A stretch of DNA of 64,000 nt from Streptomyces tuirus (GCF_014701095.1 NZ_AP023439.1:5506001-5570000); one strand, 5' to 3'; shown: positions 25,610-36,024, counted from the first letter of the stretch. The notes: a model not told the origin generated them from the letters alone. A program made the numbers and translations.

Positions 25610-27550
25610 ATGTCCGCTTCCACCACCCCCTCTTCCCGTCCCGCCGTCACCGAGCGGGAGGCCCGTGAGGTGGCGGAGGCCGCCCGGGAACAGCACTGGC
25701 GCAAGCCCAGCTTCGCCAAGGAGCTGTTCCTCGGCCGCTTCCGGCTCGACCTCATCCACCCCCACCCCCTCCCGGACGACGAGCTGGCCCAGCGCGGCGA
25801 GGAGTTCCTCGCCAAGCTCCGCGACTTCGTCGAGACGAAGGTCGACGGGGGCCTCATCGAGCGCGAGGCCCGGATCCCCGACGAGGTGATCGACGGTCTG
25901 AAGGAGCTCGGCGCCTTCGGCATGAAGATCGACACCAAGTACGGCGGCCTCGGCCTCGGGCAGGTGTACTACAACAAGGCGCTCGCCCTGGCCGGCTCCG
26001 CCAGCCCCGCGATCGGCGTGCTGCTCTCCGCGCACCAGTCGATCGGCGTGCCCCAGCCCCTGAAACTGTTCGGCACCCAGGAGCAGCGGGAGCGCTTCCT
26101 GCCGCGCTGCGCCCGCACGGACATCAGCGCCTTCCTGCTCACCGAGCCCGACGTCGGCTCCGACCCGGCCCGCCTCGCCACCACGGCGATCCCGGACGGC
26201 GACCATTACGTCCTCGACGGCGTCAAGCTGTGGACCACCAACGGCGTCGTCGCCGACCTGCTGGTCGTCATGGCCCGGGTCCCGAAGAGCGAAGGTCACC
26301 GCGGCGGCATCACGGCCTTCGTCGTGGAGACGAACTCGCCCGGTGTCACCGTCGAGAACCGCAACGCCTTCATGGGCCTGCGCGGCATCGAGAACGGCGT
26401 CACCCGCTTCCACCAGGTCCGCGTCCCTGCCGCCAACCGCGTCGGCGAGGAGGGCCAGGGTCTGAAGATCGCCCTGACCACGCTCAACACCGGGCGGCTC
26501 TCCCTGCCGGCCTCCTGTGTCGCGGCCGGCAAGTGGTGCCTGAAGATCGCCCGGGAGTGGTCGGCGGCCCGCGAGCAGTGGGGCAAGCCCGTCGCGCACC
26601 ACGAGGCGGTCGGCTCCAAGATCTCCTTCATCGCGGCCACCACCTTCGCCCTGGAGGCCGTGACGGATCTGGCCTCGCAGATGGCCGACGAGGACCGCAA
26701 CGACATCCGCATCGAGGGCGCCCTCGCCAAGCTGTACGCCTCCGAGATGGCCTGGACGATGGCCGACGAACTCGTCCAGATCCGCGGCGGCCGCGGCTTC
26801 GAGACGGCCGACTCCCTCCGGGCCCGCGGCGAGCGCGGTGTCCCCGCCGAGCAGCTCCTGCGCGACCTGCGCATCAACCGCATCTTCGAGGGCTCCACCG
26901 AGATCATGCACCTGCTGATCGCGCGCGAGGCCGTCGACGCCCACCTCTCGGTCGCCGGCGACCTCATCGACCCCGAGAAGTCCCTCGGCGACAAGGCCAG
27001 GGCGGGCGCGAACGCGGGCGTCTTCTACGCCAAGTGGCTGCCCAAGCTGGTCGCGGGCCCCGGCCAGCTCCCCGCCTCGTACGGGGAGTTCAAACACGGC
27101 GTGGACCTCTCCGGGCACCTGCGCTACGTCGAGCGCACCGCCCGCAAGCTCGCCCGCTCCACGTTCTACGCCATGTCCCGCTGGCAGGGCCGGATGGAGT
27201 CCAAGCAGGGCTTCCTCGGCCGGATCGTCGACATCGGCGCCGAGCTGTTCGCCATGAGCGCGGCCTGCGTCCGGGCCGAACTCCTGCGCAGCCAGGGCGG
27301 CCACGGCCGCGAGGCCTACCAGCTCGCCGACGTCTTCTGCCGCCAGGCCAGGATCCGCGTCGAGGAGCTCTTCACCCGCCTGTGGACCAACACCGACGAC
27401 CTCGACCGCAAGGTCGTCAAGGGCGTCCTGTCCGGCACCTACGAGTGGCTGGAGCAGGGCATCGTCGACCCGTCGGGCGAGGGCCCCTGGATCGCGGACG
27501 CGACACCGGGACCGAGCCGGAAGGAGAATGTCCACCGGCCGATCCGGTAG
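25610..27550 (+). CDS. acyl-CoA dehydrogenase, long form
   Basis: 646 residues. ATG 25610 has GAGG 8 nt upstream; a GTG three codons earlier is less likely. The acyl-CoA dehydrogenase core is clear: FLLTEPDVGSDPARLAT (FAD/substrate), LWTTNGVVADLLVV, NRVGEEGQGLKIALTTLNTGRL, the QIRGGRGFETADSL block, and RINRIFEGSTEIMHLLIARE. A C-terminal extension of about 200 residues makes it longer than the usual 380, as in very-long-chain/ACAD9-type enzymes, where it helps membrane association or dimer contacts. It oxidises an acyl-CoA to the 2-enoyl-CoA. It is a lone gene, so the substrate is unknown. Confidence 0.88.
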   Translation: MSASTTPSSRPAVTEREAREVAEAAREQHWRKPSFAKELFLGRFRLDLIHPHPLPDDELAQRGEEFLAKLRDFVETKVDGGLIEREARIPDEVIDGLKELGAFGMKIDTKYGGLGLGQVYYNKALALAGSASPAIGVLLSAHQSIGVPQPLKLFGTQEQRERFLPRCARTDISAFLLTEPDVGSDPARLATTAIPDGDHYVLDGVKLWTTNGVVADLLVVMARVPKSEGHRGGITAFVVETNSPGVTVENRNAFMGLRGIENGVTRFHQVRVPAANRVGEEGQGLKIALTTLNTGRLSLPASCVAAGKWCLKIAREWSAAREQWGKPVAHHEAVGSKISFIAATTFALEAVTDLASQMADEDRNDIRIEGALAKLYASEMAWTMADELVQIRGGRGFETADSLRARGERGVPAEQLLRDLRINRIFEGSTEIMHLLIAREAVDAHLSVAGDLIDPEKSLGDKARAGANAGVFYAKWLPKLVAGPGQLPASYGEFKHGVDLSGHLRYVERTARKLARSTFYAMSRWQGRMESKQGFLGRIVDIGAELFAMSAACVRAELLRSQGGHGREAYQLADVFCRQARIRVEELFTRLWTNTDDLDRKVVKGVLSGTYEWLEQGIVDPSGEGPWIADATPGPSRKENVHRPIR

Positions 27551-27562
27551 CCCCGGCTCACC

Positions 27563-27595
27563 TGGGGGCGTGCACCGTTAGGGCGCGCGCCCCCA
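27563..27595 (+). terminator. weak hairpin after the acyl-CoA dehydrogenase
   Basis: TGGGGGCG and CGCCCCCA form an 8-bp stem around a 17-nt loop, 13 nt after the stop. Confidence 0.45.
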
Positions 27596-27646
27596 TGAGG
27601 GGGATGCGCTGTCCTCACACACCGGCCTTACGGCAACAATGGAGAG

Positions 27647-28903
27647 ATGAGCGACAGTCCAGCCCCCCTCGCCGATCCGCACCTCGTCTACGACCCCGTG
27701 GCGGGCGACGGCCCCAAGGACGTGGTGATCCTCGGCTCCACCGGGTCCATCGGCACCCAGGCCATCGACCTCGTGCTGCGCAACCCCGACCGGTTCCGGG
27801 TCACCGGCCTGTCCGCCAACGGCGGCCGGGTCGCGCTCCTCGCCGAGCAGGCGTACCGGCTGCGCGTGCGCACCGTCGCGGTGGCCCGCGAGGACGTCGT
27901 ACCCGCCCTGCGCGAGGCACTCACCGCGCAGTACGGCACGAGCGAGCCGCTCCCCGAGCTCCTCACCGGCCCGGACGCCGCCACCCGGCTCGCGGCATCC
28001 GACTGCCACACCGTCCTGAACGGCATCACCGGCTCCATCGGACTCGCCCCGACCCTCGCCGCCCTGGAGGCGGGCCGCACCCTCGCGCTCGCCAACAAGG
28101 AGTCGCTCATCGTCGGCGGCCCGCTCGTCAAGGCCCTCGCCAAGCCCGGCCAGATCATCCCGGTCGACTCCGAGCACGCCGCCCTCTTCCAGGCCGTGGC
28201 CGCCGGCACCCGCGCCGATGTCCGCAAGCTGGTCGTCACCGCCTCCGGCGGACCCTTCCGCGGCCGTACGAAGGCCGAGCTCGCGCACGTCACCGTCGAG
28301 GACGCCCTCGCGCACCCCACCTGGGCCATGGGCCCGGTCATCACGATCAACTCCGCGACCCTCGTCAACAAGGGCCTGGAGGTCATCGAGGCACACCTCC
28401 TCTACGACATTCCCTTCGACCGCATTGAGGTGGTCGTGCATCCCCAGTCGTATGTCCACTCGATGGTTGAGTTCACGGATGGATCGACACTGGCCCAGGC
28501 GACCCCGCCCGACATGCGCGGGCCCATCGCCATCGGCCTCGGCTGGCCCGAGCGCGTGCCCGACGCGGCGCCCACCTTCGACTGGAGCAAGGCCTCGACC
28601 TGGGAGTTCTTCCCGCTCGACAACGAGGCCTTCCCCTCGGTGAACCTCGCCCGGCACGTGGGCGAGCTCGCGGGCACCGCCCCGGCGGTGTTCAATGCGG
28701 CGAACGAGGAGTGCGTGGAGGCGTTCCGCCGGGGCGCACTGCCCTTCAACGGGATCATGGACACCGTCACCCGGGTCGTCGAGGAGCACGGCACCCCGCG
28801 TACGGGAACCTCACTCACCGTGTCGGACGTCCTCGAAGCGGAGACCTGGGCGCGGACCCGGGCCCGGGAACTGGCGGCACAGACGGCGGAGGCCCGTGCA
28901 TGA
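27647..28903 (+). CDS. dxr: 1-deoxy-D-xylulose 5-phosphate reductoisomerase
   Basis: 418 residues. NADPH-binding [16 protein letters not shown] lies at about 29-44. Metal and substrate residues are in [25 protein letters not shown], and [19 protein letters not shown]. The flexible-loop region [17 protein letters not shown] and the C-terminal domain are complete. It catalyses the first committed step of the MEP isoprenoid pathway, DXP to MEP, in the cytosol. It overlaps the site-2 protease gene by 4 bases (ATGA), and ispG, a later MEP gene, follows. Confidence 0.96.
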   Translation: MSDSPAPLADPHLVYDPVAGDGPKDVVILGSTGSIGTQAIDLVLRNPDRFRVTGLSANGGRVALLAEQAYRLRVRTVAVAREDVVPALREALTAQYGTSEPLPELLTGPDAATRLAASDCHTVLNGITGSIGLAPTLAALEAGRTLALANKESLIVGGPLVKALAKPGQIIPVDSEHAALFQAVAAGTRADVRKLVVTASGGPFRGRTKAELAHVTVEDALAHPTWAMGPVITINSATLVNKGLEVIEAHLLYDIPFDRIEVVVHPQSYVHSMVEFTDGSTLAQATPPDMRGPIAIGLGWPERVPDAAPTFDWSKASTWEFFPLDNEAFPSVNLARHVGELAGTAPAVFNAANEECVEAFRRGALPFNGIMDTVTRVVEEHGTPRTGTSLTVSDVLEAETWARTRARELAAQTAEARA

Positions 28904-30204
28904 CGACCCTGATGTTCATCCTCGGCATAGTCCTCTTCGCGGTCGGCCTGCTCGCCTCGATCGCGTGGCACGAGCTGGGGCACCTGTCCACCGCCAAGCT
29001 CTTCGGCATCCGCGTGCCGCAGTACATGGTCGGCTTCGGCCCCACGCTGTTCTCGCGCAACAAGGGCGAGACGGAGTACGGCATCAAGGCCATCCCGTTC
29101 GGCGGCTACATCCGCATGATCGGCATGTTCCCGCCCGGCCCCGACGGCCGGATGGAGGCCCGTTCCACCTCCCCGTGGCGCGGCATGATCGAGGACGCCC
29201 GCACCGCCGCCTACGAGGAGCTCAAGCCGGGCGACGAGAACCGCATGTTCTACACGCGCGCCCCCTGGAAGCGCGTGATCGTGATGTTCGCGGGCCCCTT
29301 CATGAACCTGGTCCTCGCGGTGGCGCTGTTCCTCACCGTCCTGATGGGCTTCGGCATCACCCAGCAGACCACCACGGTCAGCTCGGTGTCCCAGTGCGTC
29401 ATCGCGCAGAACGAGAACCGTGACAAGTGCCAGAAGGGCGACCCGGCCGCACCCGCCGCCGCGGCCGGCCTCAAGGCGGGCGACAAGATCGTCTCCTTCA
29501 ACGGGGTGAAGACCGACGACTGGAACAAGCTGTCCGACCTGATCCGCGCCACCCCCGGCAAGGAGGTGCCGCTCGTCGTCGAGCGGGACGGCCGGAACGT
29601 CACCCTGCACGCGAAGATCGCCACGAACCAGGTCGCCAAGAAGGACCCCTCCGGCCAGATCGTCGAGGGCCAGTACGTCCAGGCCGGCTTCCTCGGCTTC
29701 AGCGCCGCCACCGGCGTGGTCAAACAGGACTTCGGCGACTCGGTGACCTGGATGGGCGACCGCATCGGCGAGGCCGTCGACTCCCTGGCCGCCCTCCCCG
29801 GCAAGGTCCCGGCGCTGTGGAACGCGGCCTTCGACGGCGCCGAACGCGAGGCCGACTCCCCGATGGGCGTGGTCGGCGCGGCCCGCGTCGGCGGCGAGAT
29901 CTTCACCCTGGACATCCCGCCCACCCAGCAGCTGGCCATGGCCCTGATGCTGGTCGCCGGCTTCAACCTCTCCCTGTTCCTGTTCAACATGCTCCCGCTG
30001 CTGCCGCTCGACGGCGGTCACATCGCGGGTGCCCTGTGGGAGTCGCTGCGCCGCAACACGGCCAAGGTGCTGCGCCGGCCGGACCCGGGCCCCTTCGACG
30101 TGGCGAAGCTCATGCCGGTCGCCTACGTCGTCGCAGGGATCTTCATCTGCTTCACGATCCTGGTGCTGATCGCCGACGTGGTCAACCCGGTGAGAATCTC
30201 CTAG
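28900..30204 (+). CDS. site-2 intramembrane zinc metalloprotease (RseP/Rip1 family)
   Basis: 434 residues from the ATG that overlaps the dxr stop. The first helix carries the zinc motif HELGH. A long insert leads to a PDZ domain (about 175-260, with [16 protein letters not shown]). A later helix holds the second metal motif, [11 protein letters not shown]. Members cut anti-sigma factors or other membrane proteins within the bilayer. The dxr-rip-ispG order is conserved in actinobacteria. The substrate here is unknown. Confidence 0.92.
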   Translation: MTTLMFILGIVLFAVGLLASIAWHELGHLSTAKLFGIRVPQYMVGFGPTLFSRNKGETEYGIKAIPFGGYIRMIGMFPPGPDGRMEARSTSPWRGMIEDARTAAYEELKPGDENRMFYTRAPWKRVIVMFAGPFMNLVLAVALFLTVLMGFGITQQTTTVSSVSQCVIAQNENRDKCQKGDPAAPAAAAGLKAGDKIVSFNGVKTDDWNKLSDLIRATPGKEVPLVVERDGRNVTLHAKIATNQVAKKDPSGQIVEGQYVQAGFLGFSAATGVVKQDFGDSVTWMGDRIGEAVDSLAALPGKVPALWNAAFDGAEREADSPMGVVGAARVGGEIFTLDIPPTQQLAMALMLVAGFNLSLFLFNMLPLLPLDGGHIAGALWESLRRNTAKVLRRPDPGPFDVAKLMPVAYVVAGIFICFTILVLIADVVNPVRIS

Positions 30205-30219
30205 TCATACGGCGTTCAT

Positions 30220-30250
30220 GGCGGCCCGGCATGCTTTTCGCCGGGCCGCC
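30220..30250 (+). terminator. terminator hairpin after the site-2 protease
   Basis: An 11-bp perfect stem (30220-30230 with 30240-30250), 9-nt loop that includes TTTT. It separates the dxr-rip unit from ispG, which therefore needs its own promoter in 30251-30372. Confidence 0.75.
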
Positions 30251-30372
30251 TCCCATTGAGTGGCACGGTGGGTGGGATGTGCTCGCGCCAAGGCATGTGC
30301 CGTAATCTCGAAGCTCGGAGCCCGCTGCTCACGGGACCGGACCTTGATCCACGACTTGGGGTTGCACAGCAG

Positions 30373-31530
30373 ATGACTGCGATTTCTCTCGGCATGCCGT
30401 CCGTTCCGACCAAGCTCGCCGAGCGCCGGAAGAGCCGCCAGATCCAGGTCGGATCCGTGGCCGTCGGCGGAGACGCCCCGGTCTCGGTGCAGTCGATGAC
30501 CACGACGCGCACCTCCGACATCGGCGCGACGCTCCAGCAGATCGCCGAACTCACCGCCTCCGGATGCCAGATCGTCCGCGTCGCCTGCCCGACGCAGGAC
30601 GACGCCGACGCCCTCGCCACCATCGCGCGCAAGTCGCAGATCCCGGTCATCGCCGACATCCACTTCCAGCCGAAGTACGTCTTCGCGGCCATCGAGGCCG
30701 GCTGCGCGGCGGTCCGGGTCAACCCCGGCAACATCAAGCAGTTCGACGACAAGGTCAAGGAGATCGCCAAGGCGGCCCGCGACCACGGCACCCCGATCCG
30801 CATCGGCGTCAACGCCGGCTCCCTGGACCGGCGCCTGCTCCAGAAGTACGGCAAGGCGACCCCCGAGGCCCTGGTGGAGTCGGCCCTGTGGGAGGCGTCC
30901 CTCTTCGAGGAGCACGACTTCCGCGACATCAAGATCTCCGTCAAGCACAACGACCCGGTCGTCATGATCGAGGCCTACAAGCAGCTCGCCGCCCAGTGCG
31001 ACTACCCGCTGCACCTCGGTGTCACCGAGGCGGGTCCGGCCTTCCAGGGCACCATCAAGTCGGCGGTGGCCTTCGGCGCGCTGCTCTCGCAGGGCATCGG
31101 CGACACGATCCGCGTCTCGCTCTCGGCACCCCCTGCGGAGGAGGTCAAGGTCGGCATCCAGATCCTGGAGTCCCTGAACCTCAAGGAGCGCGGCCTCGAG
31201 ATCGTCTCCTGCCCCTCCTGCGGCCGCGCCCAGGTCGACGTCTACAAGCTGGCCGAAGAGGTCACGGCCGGCCTCACCGGCATGGAGGTCCCGCTCCGCG
31301 TCGCCGTCATGGGCTGCGTCGTGAACGGCCCCGGCGAGGCCCGCGAGGCCGACCTCGGCGTCGCCTCCGGCAACGGCAAGGGCCAGATCTTCGTCAAGGG
31401 CGAGGTCATCAAGACCGTCCCCGAGTCCAAGATCGTGGAAACCCTCATCGAAGAGGCCATGAAGCTGGCCGAGCAGATGGAGGCGGACGGCGTCGCCTCG
31501 GGCGAGCCGTCGGTGGCGGTCGCGGGCTGA
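30373..31530 (+). CDS. ispG: 4-hydroxy-3-methylbut-2-en-1-yl diphosphate synthase (GcpE)
   Basis: 385 residues from ATG 30373; the frame is open further upstream, but homology starts at MTAISLGMP. It has the substrate barrel ([39 protein letters not shown]) and the [4Fe-4S] cysteines in SCPSCGR and [10 protein letters not shown]. It converts MEcPP to HMBPP with two electrons. It is the second MEP-pathway gene in this block. Confidence 0.96.
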   Translation: MTAISLGMPSVPTKLAERRKSRQIQVGSVAVGGDAPVSVQSMTTTRTSDIGATLQQIAELTASGCQIVRVACPTQDDADALATIARKSQIPVIADIHFQPKYVFAAIEAGCAAVRVNPGNIKQFDDKVKEIAKAARDHGTPIRIGVNAGSLDRRLLQKYGKATPEALVESALWEASLFEEHDFRDIKISVKHNDPVVMIEAYKQLAAQCDYPLHLGVTEAGPAFQGTIKSAVAFGALLSQGIGDTIRVSLSAPPAEEVKVGIQILESLNLKERGLEIVSCPSCGRAQVDVYKLAEEVTAGLTGMEVPLRVAVMGCVVNGPGEAREADLGVASGNGKGQIFVKGEVIKTVPESKIVETLIEEAMKLAEQMEADGVASGEPSVAVAG

Positions 31531-31568
31531 GCCCTCGGAATCGGCGGTTTCCCGGTGCCCCGTCTTTC

Positions 31569-31589
31569 AGGGGCGCGGGGAACTGCGCG
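31569..31589 (+). repeat. dispersed repeat: hairpin plus GGGGAACTGCGCG tail, copy 1
   Basis: The core GGGGCGCGGGGAACTGCGCG follows the ispG stop by about 40 nt. Upstream CCCC pairs with the GGGG of the core to make a small hairpin. The same core is at 32553-32572 and, inverted, at 49063-49082. Confidence 0.7.
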
Positions 31590-31688
31590 CCCAGCCACAT
31601 CGGAAGCCCCGGGCTCCGAGGCGCCCCGCCCAGGCAGCGCAGCTATAGTGCGGGGACCAGCCGCCCCCAGTGTGTGAGGCCCCCGCAC

Positions 31689-32537
31689 GTGTTGACCCAG
31701 ACGACCTCACGGGTCCTCGAACCGAGCGACCTGGACGCCGCGCTCGCCGTCCTCGACCGCGAGCCGGTCGCGAACGCCTTCGTGACGTCCCGCGTGCAGA
31801 TCGCCGGACTCGACCCGTGGCGGCTGGGCGGTGAGATGTGGGGCTGGTACGAGGACGGCATACTCACGTCCCTCTGTTACGCCGGCGCCAACCTGGTCCC
31901 GATCTGCGCCGGGCCGCGCGCCGTCCGCGCCTTCGCCGACCGAGCCCGCCGGTCCGGCCGCCGCTGCTCCTCCATCGTCGGCCCCTCCGGAGCCACCTCA
32001 GACCTGTGGCGGCTGCTGGAACCGCATTGGGGCCCCGCCCGCGAGGTCCGCCGCCACCAGCCGCTCATGGTCGCCGACCACCTCCCGGCCGGCATCACCC
32101 CGGACCCCTACGTCCGCCGCGTCCGCAAGGACGAGATGGAAACGATCATGCCGGCGTGCGTGGCGATGTTCACCGAGGAGGTCGGCGTCTCCCCGCTGGC
32201 CGGTGACGGCGGCCTGCTCTACCAGGCCCGCGTCGCCGAACTCGTCGGCTCCGGCCGCGCCTTCGCCCGTTTCGACGCCGACGGCAAGGTCGCCTTCAAG
32301 GCCGAGATCGGCGCCGCGACGGACCGCGCCTGTCAGATCCAGGGCGTGTGGGTCGCCCCCGAATACCGCGGCACCGGCCTTGCGGCCCCCGGCATGGCGG
32401 CGGTCCTGCGCTACGCCCTCGCCGACGTCGCCCCGGTCGTCAGCCTGTACGTCAACGACTTCAACACCCCGGCCAGGCGGGCCTATCAGAGGGTGGGCTT
32501 CCAGGAAGTGGGAGCTTTTATGAGCGTCCTGTTCTGA
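31689..32537 (+). CDS. two-domain protein: DUF4081 plus GNAT acetyltransferase
   Basis: 282 residues from GTG 31689; TTG 31692 is also possible. The -10-like TATAGT (31644-31649) is about 40 bp upstream. The N-terminal half (about 1-130) matches the DUF4081 type that often precedes actinobacterial GNAT domains. The C-terminal half has the acetyl-CoA loop VWVAPEYRGTGLAAPGMAAVLRYAL and the ending YVNDFNTPARRAYQRVGFQ. It should acetylate an amine or a protein lysine, substrate unknown. Conserved next to ispG in Streptomyces, as far as I recall. Confidence 0.85.
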   Translation: MLTQTTSRVLEPSDLDAALAVLDREPVANAFVTSRVQIAGLDPWRLGGEMWGWYEDGILTSLCYAGANLVPICAGPRAVRAFADRARRSGRRCSSIVGPSGATSDLWRLLEPHWGPAREVRRHQPLMVADHLPAGITPDPYVRRVRKDEMETIMPACVAMFTEEVGVSPLAGDGGLLYQARVAELVGSGRAFARFDADGKVAFKAEIGAATDRACQIQGVWVAPEYRGTGLAAPGMAAVLRYALADVAPVVSLYVNDFNTPARRAYQRVGFQEVGAFMSVLF

Positions 32538-32551
32538 AGCGCCCCCCTTGA

Positions 32552-32572
32552 AGGGGCGCGGGGAACTGCGCG
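32552..32572 (+). repeat. dispersed repeat, copy 2, also a terminator hairpin
   Basis: GCGCCCC (32539-32545) pairs with GGGGCGC (32553-32559). The hairpin begins 2 nt after the acetyltransferase stop and is followed by the GGGGAACTGCGCG tail. The element doubles as that gene's terminator. Confidence 0.7.
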
Positions 32573-32598
32573 CTCGGCCGAAGCCAACCGGCACCCGG

Positions 32599-32625
32599 GT
32601 GACAGCCGGAACCCCCCTGTAGGCT
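32599..32625 (+). promoter_or_regulatory. candidate leaderless promoter of the second acetyltransferase
   Basis: GTGACA (32599-32604) and TAGGCT (32620-32625) with 15-bp spacing. The ATG at 32633 is 7 nt after the -10 box and has no Shine-Dalgarno sequence, so the transcript would start at or near the ATG. Confidence 0.4.
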
Positions 32626-32632
32626 CCCCGGC

Positions 32633-33163
32633 ATGGACCTCGTGATCGGCCCACTCGACCTCCCCGCCCACGTCGACGAGGCCCTGGCCGTCCAAGCCGT
32701 AGCCTTCGGTCTCGGCCCCGACGAAGTCGCCGTCCGCCGCCAGATCGTCCTCCGCCACATGACCTATCCCGGGGCGAGGGCCCTCGGCGCCACCGCCGAC
32801 GGCAGGCTCGTCGCCTTCGTCTACGGCATGCCCAACGACCGCACCCACTGGTGGTCCACCGTCGTCGAGCCCTACCTCCGCGCCCTGCGCAACGACCACT
32901 GGCTCGACGACTCCTTCGTGATCACCGAACTGCACGTCCACCCCGCGTACCAGAACCGCGGCGTCGGACGCTCCCTGATCACCACGATCACCGACGGCGC
33001 CGCCGAACCCCGCTCGATCCTCTCCGCGATCGACACCGACAGCCCCGCCCGCGCCCTCTACCGCTCGCTCGGCTACCAGGACCTGGCCCGCCAGGTCCTT
33101 TTCCCCAGCGCGCCGAAGCCGTACGCGGTCATGGGCGCCCCTCTGCCGCTGCGCCGGGGATAA
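32633..33163 (+). CDS. GNAT-family acetyltransferase
   Basis: 176 residues. The acetyl-CoA motif ITELHVHPAYQNRGVGRSL is a textbook Q/RxxGxG loop, and DSPARALYRSLGYQ is the usual C-terminal helix. Single-domain protein with a separate promoter. The acceptor substrate cannot be inferred from sequence. Confidence 0.85.
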   Translation: MDLVIGPLDLPAHVDEALAVQAVAFGLGPDEVAVRRQIVLRHMTYPGARALGATADGRLVAFVYGMPNDRTHWWSTVVEPYLRALRNDHWLDDSFVITELHVHPAYQNRGVGRSLITTITDGAAEPRSILSAIDTDSPARALYRSLGYQDLARQVLFPSAPKPYAVMGAPLPLRRG

Positions 33164-33210
33164 CCGATTTCCACCCCCGCGCACCCCCCGGATAACCTCC
33201 TGCCATCACC

Positions 33211-33249
33211 TTCCCCCACTCTCGGCTCCGCTCGAGCGGGGGGACCCCC
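33211..33249 (+). repeat. palindromic repeat of the CCCCCACTC...GAGCGGGGGG type
   Basis: TTCCCCCACTCTCGG, then CTCGAGCGGGGGGACCCCC, folds into an imperfect hairpin. From memory, near-identical copies recur upstream of genes in many Streptomyces genomes. It ends about 20 nt before the proS start. Confidence 0.5.
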
Positions 33250-33270
33250 GGCAGCAGGAGCAGAGGAACC

Positions 33271-34971
33271 ATGGCGAACGTACCGGTCCAGCGCATGTCC
33301 CAGTTGTTGGCGAAGACGTTGCGCGACGACCCGGCCGACGCCGAGGTCCTCAGCCACAAGCTCCTCGTCCGCGCCGCCTACGTCCGCCGTACCGCCGCCG
33401 GCATCTGGAGCTGGCTGCCCCTGGGTAAGAAGGTGCTGGCCAACGTCGAGCGGATCGTCCGCGAGGAGATGGACGCCGTCGGCGCCCAGGAGGTCCTGCT
33501 CCCCGCCATCCTGCCGCGCGAGCCCTACGAGGCCACCGGCCGCTGGGAGGAGTACGGCCCCGAGCTGTTCCGCCTCCAGGACCGCCGGGGCGGCGACTAC
33601 CTCCTCGGCCCCACCCACGAGGAGATCTTCACCCTCCTGGTGAAGGACCAGGCGTCCTCCTACAAGGACCTGCCGGTCATCCTCTACCAGATCCAGAACA
33701 AGTACCGCGACGAGGCCCGCCCCCGCGCCGGCATCCTGCGCGGCCGCGAGTTCCTGATGAAGGACTCCTACTCCTTCGACACCGACGACGAGGGCCTCGC
33801 CAAGTCCTACGCCCTGCACCGCGAGGCCTACCAGAAGATCTTCGCGCGCCTCGGCCTCGACTACCGCATCTGCGCCGCGACGGCCGGCGCCATGGGCGGC
33901 TCCAAGTCCGAGGAGTTCCTCGCCCCGGCCGAGGCCGGCGAGGACACCTTCGCCGACTGCCCGAACTGCGACTTCGCCGCCAACACCGAGGCGATCACGT
34001 ACGAGCTGACGTCCGTCGACGCCTCGGACGTGCCGGCCGCCGAGGACATCCCCACCCCCGACACCCCCACCATCGAGACCCTCGCCGCCTCCCTCGGCGT
34101 CCCGGCCTCGGCCACGCTGAAGAACCTCCTCGTGAAGGTCGACGGCGAGATCGTCGCCGTCGGCGTCCCCGGCGACCGCGAGGTCGACATGGACAAGGTC
34201 GAGGCGCACTTCGCCCCGGCCACCGTCGAGCTGGTCACCGAGACGGACTTCGCGGCCCGCCCCGACCTGGTCCGCGGCTACGTCGGACCGCGGGGCCTTG
34301 AGAAGGTCACATACATCGCCGACCCGCGCGTCGCCCCGGGCACGGCCTGGATCACCGGCGCCAACAAGGCCGGCACGCACACGAAGAACGTGGTCGTGGG
34401 CCGTGACTTCGAGGTCGGCGAGTACGTCGACGTCGTCGTCGTGCAGGAGGGCGACCCCTGCCCCAAGTGCGGCACGGGCCTCGTCCTCGACCGCGCCATC
34501 GAGATCGGCCACATCTTCCAGCTGGGCCGCAAGTACGCCGACGCCCTCAAGCTCGACGTCCTCGGCCAGAACGGCAAGCCGGTCCGCGTCACCATGGGCT
34601 CCTACGGCATCGGCGTCTCCCGCGCGGTGGCCGCCCTGGCCGAGCAGACCGCCGACGACAAGGGCCTGTGCTGGCCCGCCGAGGTCGCCCCGGCCGACGT
34701 CCACGTGGTCGCCGCCGGCAAGGCCCTGCAGACCGAGCTGGCCCTCGACATCTCCGGGAAGCTGGCCGCGGCCGGTGTCCGCGTCCTGGTCGACGACCGC
34801 CCCGGCGTCTCCCCGGGCGTCAAGTTCACGGACTCCGAGCTGATCGGCGTACCGAAGATCCTCGTGGCCGGCCGGCGCGCGGCCGACGGCGTGGTGGAAC
34901 TGAAGGACCGCCGCACCGGCGAGCGCGAGGAACTGACGGTCGAGGAGGCCGTCGCCCGCCTCACGGCATAG
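33271..34971 (+). CDS. proS: prolyl-tRNA synthetase, bacterial type with editing insert
   Basis: 566 residues, ATG with GCAGGAGCAGAGGAACC upstream. Class-II motifs: motif 2 [19 protein letters not shown], motif 3 [18 protein letters not shown], and a GPTHEEIF region. The INS editing domain, which clears Ala-tRNA(Pro), fills about residues 235-395. A C-terminal anticodon-binding domain follows ([12 protein letters not shown]...LVDDR...[11 protein letters not shown]). It charges tRNA(Pro) in the cytosol. The organisation is fully canonical. Confidence 0.96.
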   Translation: MANVPVQRMSQLLAKTLRDDPADAEVLSHKLLVRAAYVRRTAAGIWSWLPLGKKVLANVERIVREEMDAVGAQEVLLPAILPREPYEATGRWEEYGPELFRLQDRRGGDYLLGPTHEEIFTLLVKDQASSYKDLPVILYQIQNKYRDEARPRAGILRGREFLMKDSYSFDTDDEGLAKSYALHREAYQKIFARLGLDYRICAATAGAMGGSKSEEFLAPAEAGEDTFADCPNCDFAANTEAITYELTSVDASDVPAAEDIPTPDTPTIETLAASLGVPASATLKNLLVKVDGEIVAVGVPGDREVDMDKVEAHFAPATVELVTETDFAARPDLVRGYVGPRGLEKVTYIADPRVAPGTAWITGANKAGTHTKNVVVGRDFEVGEYVDVVVVQEGDPCPKCGTGLVLDRAIEIGHIFQLGRKYADALKLDVLGQNGKPVRVTMGSYGIGVSRAVAALAEQTADDKGLCWPAEVAPADVHVVAAGKALQTELALDISGKLAAAGVRVLVDDRPGVSPGVKFTDSELIGVPKILVAGRRAADGVVELKDRRTGEREELTVEEAVARLTA

Positions 34972-35019
34972 CACCGAGGCCTTACGGCACAGCACCGACG
35001 CCGCCCGGCACAGCACCGG
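34963..35019 (+). repeat. three short direct repeats after proS
   Basis: ACGGCATAGCACCG, ACGGCACAGCACCG and CCGGCACAGCACCG lie at about 21-nt steps (34963, 34984, 35005). The first copy is the end of the proS gene itself. They look like local slippage duplication. Confidence 0.5.
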
Positions 35020-35025
35020 CAGGAC

Positions 35026-35057
35026 CCGGGCGGACTGGCCGAAATCAGTCCGCCCGG
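35026..35057. terminator. terminator hairpin between proS and the convergent kinase-like gene
   Basis: A 12-bp perfect stem (35026-35037 with 35046-35057) with an 8-nt loop. The stem symmetry lets it serve both strands. Confidence 0.75.
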
Positions 35058-35124
35058 CAGCCGATGCCGTGTCGTCCGCGCCGGCGGTCCGGAGCGCGGC
35101 ACCCAGGTCCTGCGCCCCGACGCC

Positions 35125-36024
35125 CTACAGCCAGCTCGCGAACTCCAGCAGCAGCTCCGCGTCACGCGGCCGTCCGACCCGCCCCGCCCGCACGCCCGAC
35201 TCCACGGCACGGAACAGCGTCCAGCCCCGCAGCCGCTCCTGGTCCACGTCCAGGGACTCCGCCAGCCGCTTCACCCGGCGCCGGGTGGTGCCCGCGCCGG
35301 ACGGCTGGGCGATCAGGTCCTCCACCCGGTCCCGGACCAGCCGGGCCAGATCGAAGGCACACTCGCCAACCACCGGGTCGGGCCCCACCGCCAGCCACGG
35401 CATCCGATCCCCGCCGAGCACCTTGCTCTGCCGGAACGTGCCGTGCAGCAACCGGTGTTCGGGCGGCGCGGCCAGCAACTCCTCGCGCGCCGCGAGCGCC
35501 AGACCGACCAGCGGGGCCACCTCGGGATCGGCCTGGGCCCGCGCCCGCATCGCCTCGGCCTGCCGCCCGGTCCGGTCGGCCACGGTCTCGAAGGGGAAGT
35601 CGGCGGGCGGCTCCACCCACAGCCGCCGCAGCGTCCCAGCCGCCTCCAGCAGCGCCTTCGCCTCCGGCAGCGACCGCACCGACACGTCCGGATGCAGCCG
35701 CTCCAGCAGCAGGACCCCTTCCGCGGAGACGGGTTCGAGCAGCTGCACGGCACCCCGCCCGGCCCAGTGCGCCAGCGCGGCCCGCTCCGCCTCCGGGCGG
35801 GCCCGGGGCGGTGCCAGCTTGAGCACGGCGGGCGTCCCGTCGGCGGCCCGCACCAGCACGACCAGGCTGCTGCGCCCGCCGGGCACCTGCACCCGCTCCA
35901 CGGTCAACTCGCGTAGCGCGACGGCCTGCTGCGCCGCCTCGGGCAGCTTCTCCAGCCAGTCGTCACCGTCCGGCGCCGTCTCACCGAGCGCCCTGACCAG
36001 ACGCTTCGGCGGTTCGAAAACCAT
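35125..36024 (-). CDS. APH-fold protein of the streptomycin/hydroxyurea kinase type, predicted pseudokinase
   Basis: 299 residues. The fold and order match APH(6)/hydroxyurea phosphotransferases: a small ATP lobe with the lysine retained in VLKL (about 69), and a late GECAFDLARLVRDRVEDL helix. The catalytic loop, normally HGDxxxxN, reads HGTFRQSK (194-201). The metal-binding IDPKP segment reads VGPDP (213-217). Both key aspartates and the asparagine are gone. It is therefore unlikely to phosphorylate anything and may bind a ligand or a protein. It is last in a minus-strand trio with a DUF4439 protein and a lipoprotein, 48 bp after the former. Confidence 0.75.
   Translation of the reverse strand: MVFEPPKRLVRALGETAPDGDDWLEKLPEAAQQAVALRELTVERVQVPGGRSSLVVLVRAADGTPAVLKLAPPRARPEAERAALAHWAGRGAVQLLEPVSAEGVLLLERLHPDVSVRSLPEAKALLEAAGTLRRLWVEPPADFPFETVADRTGRQAEAMRARAQADPEVAPLVGLALAAREELLAAPPEHRLLHGTFRQSKVLGGDRMPWLAVGPDPVVGECAFDLARLVRDRVEDLIAQPSGAGTTRRRVKRLAESLDVDQERLRGWTLFRAVESGVRAGRVGRPRDAELLLEFASWL

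Noticed and set aside
35125-36024. Functional aminoglycoside (streptomycin) resistance kinase
   Set aside because: The fold fits, but the catalytic and metal-binding aspartates are missing, so I call it a pseudokinase.
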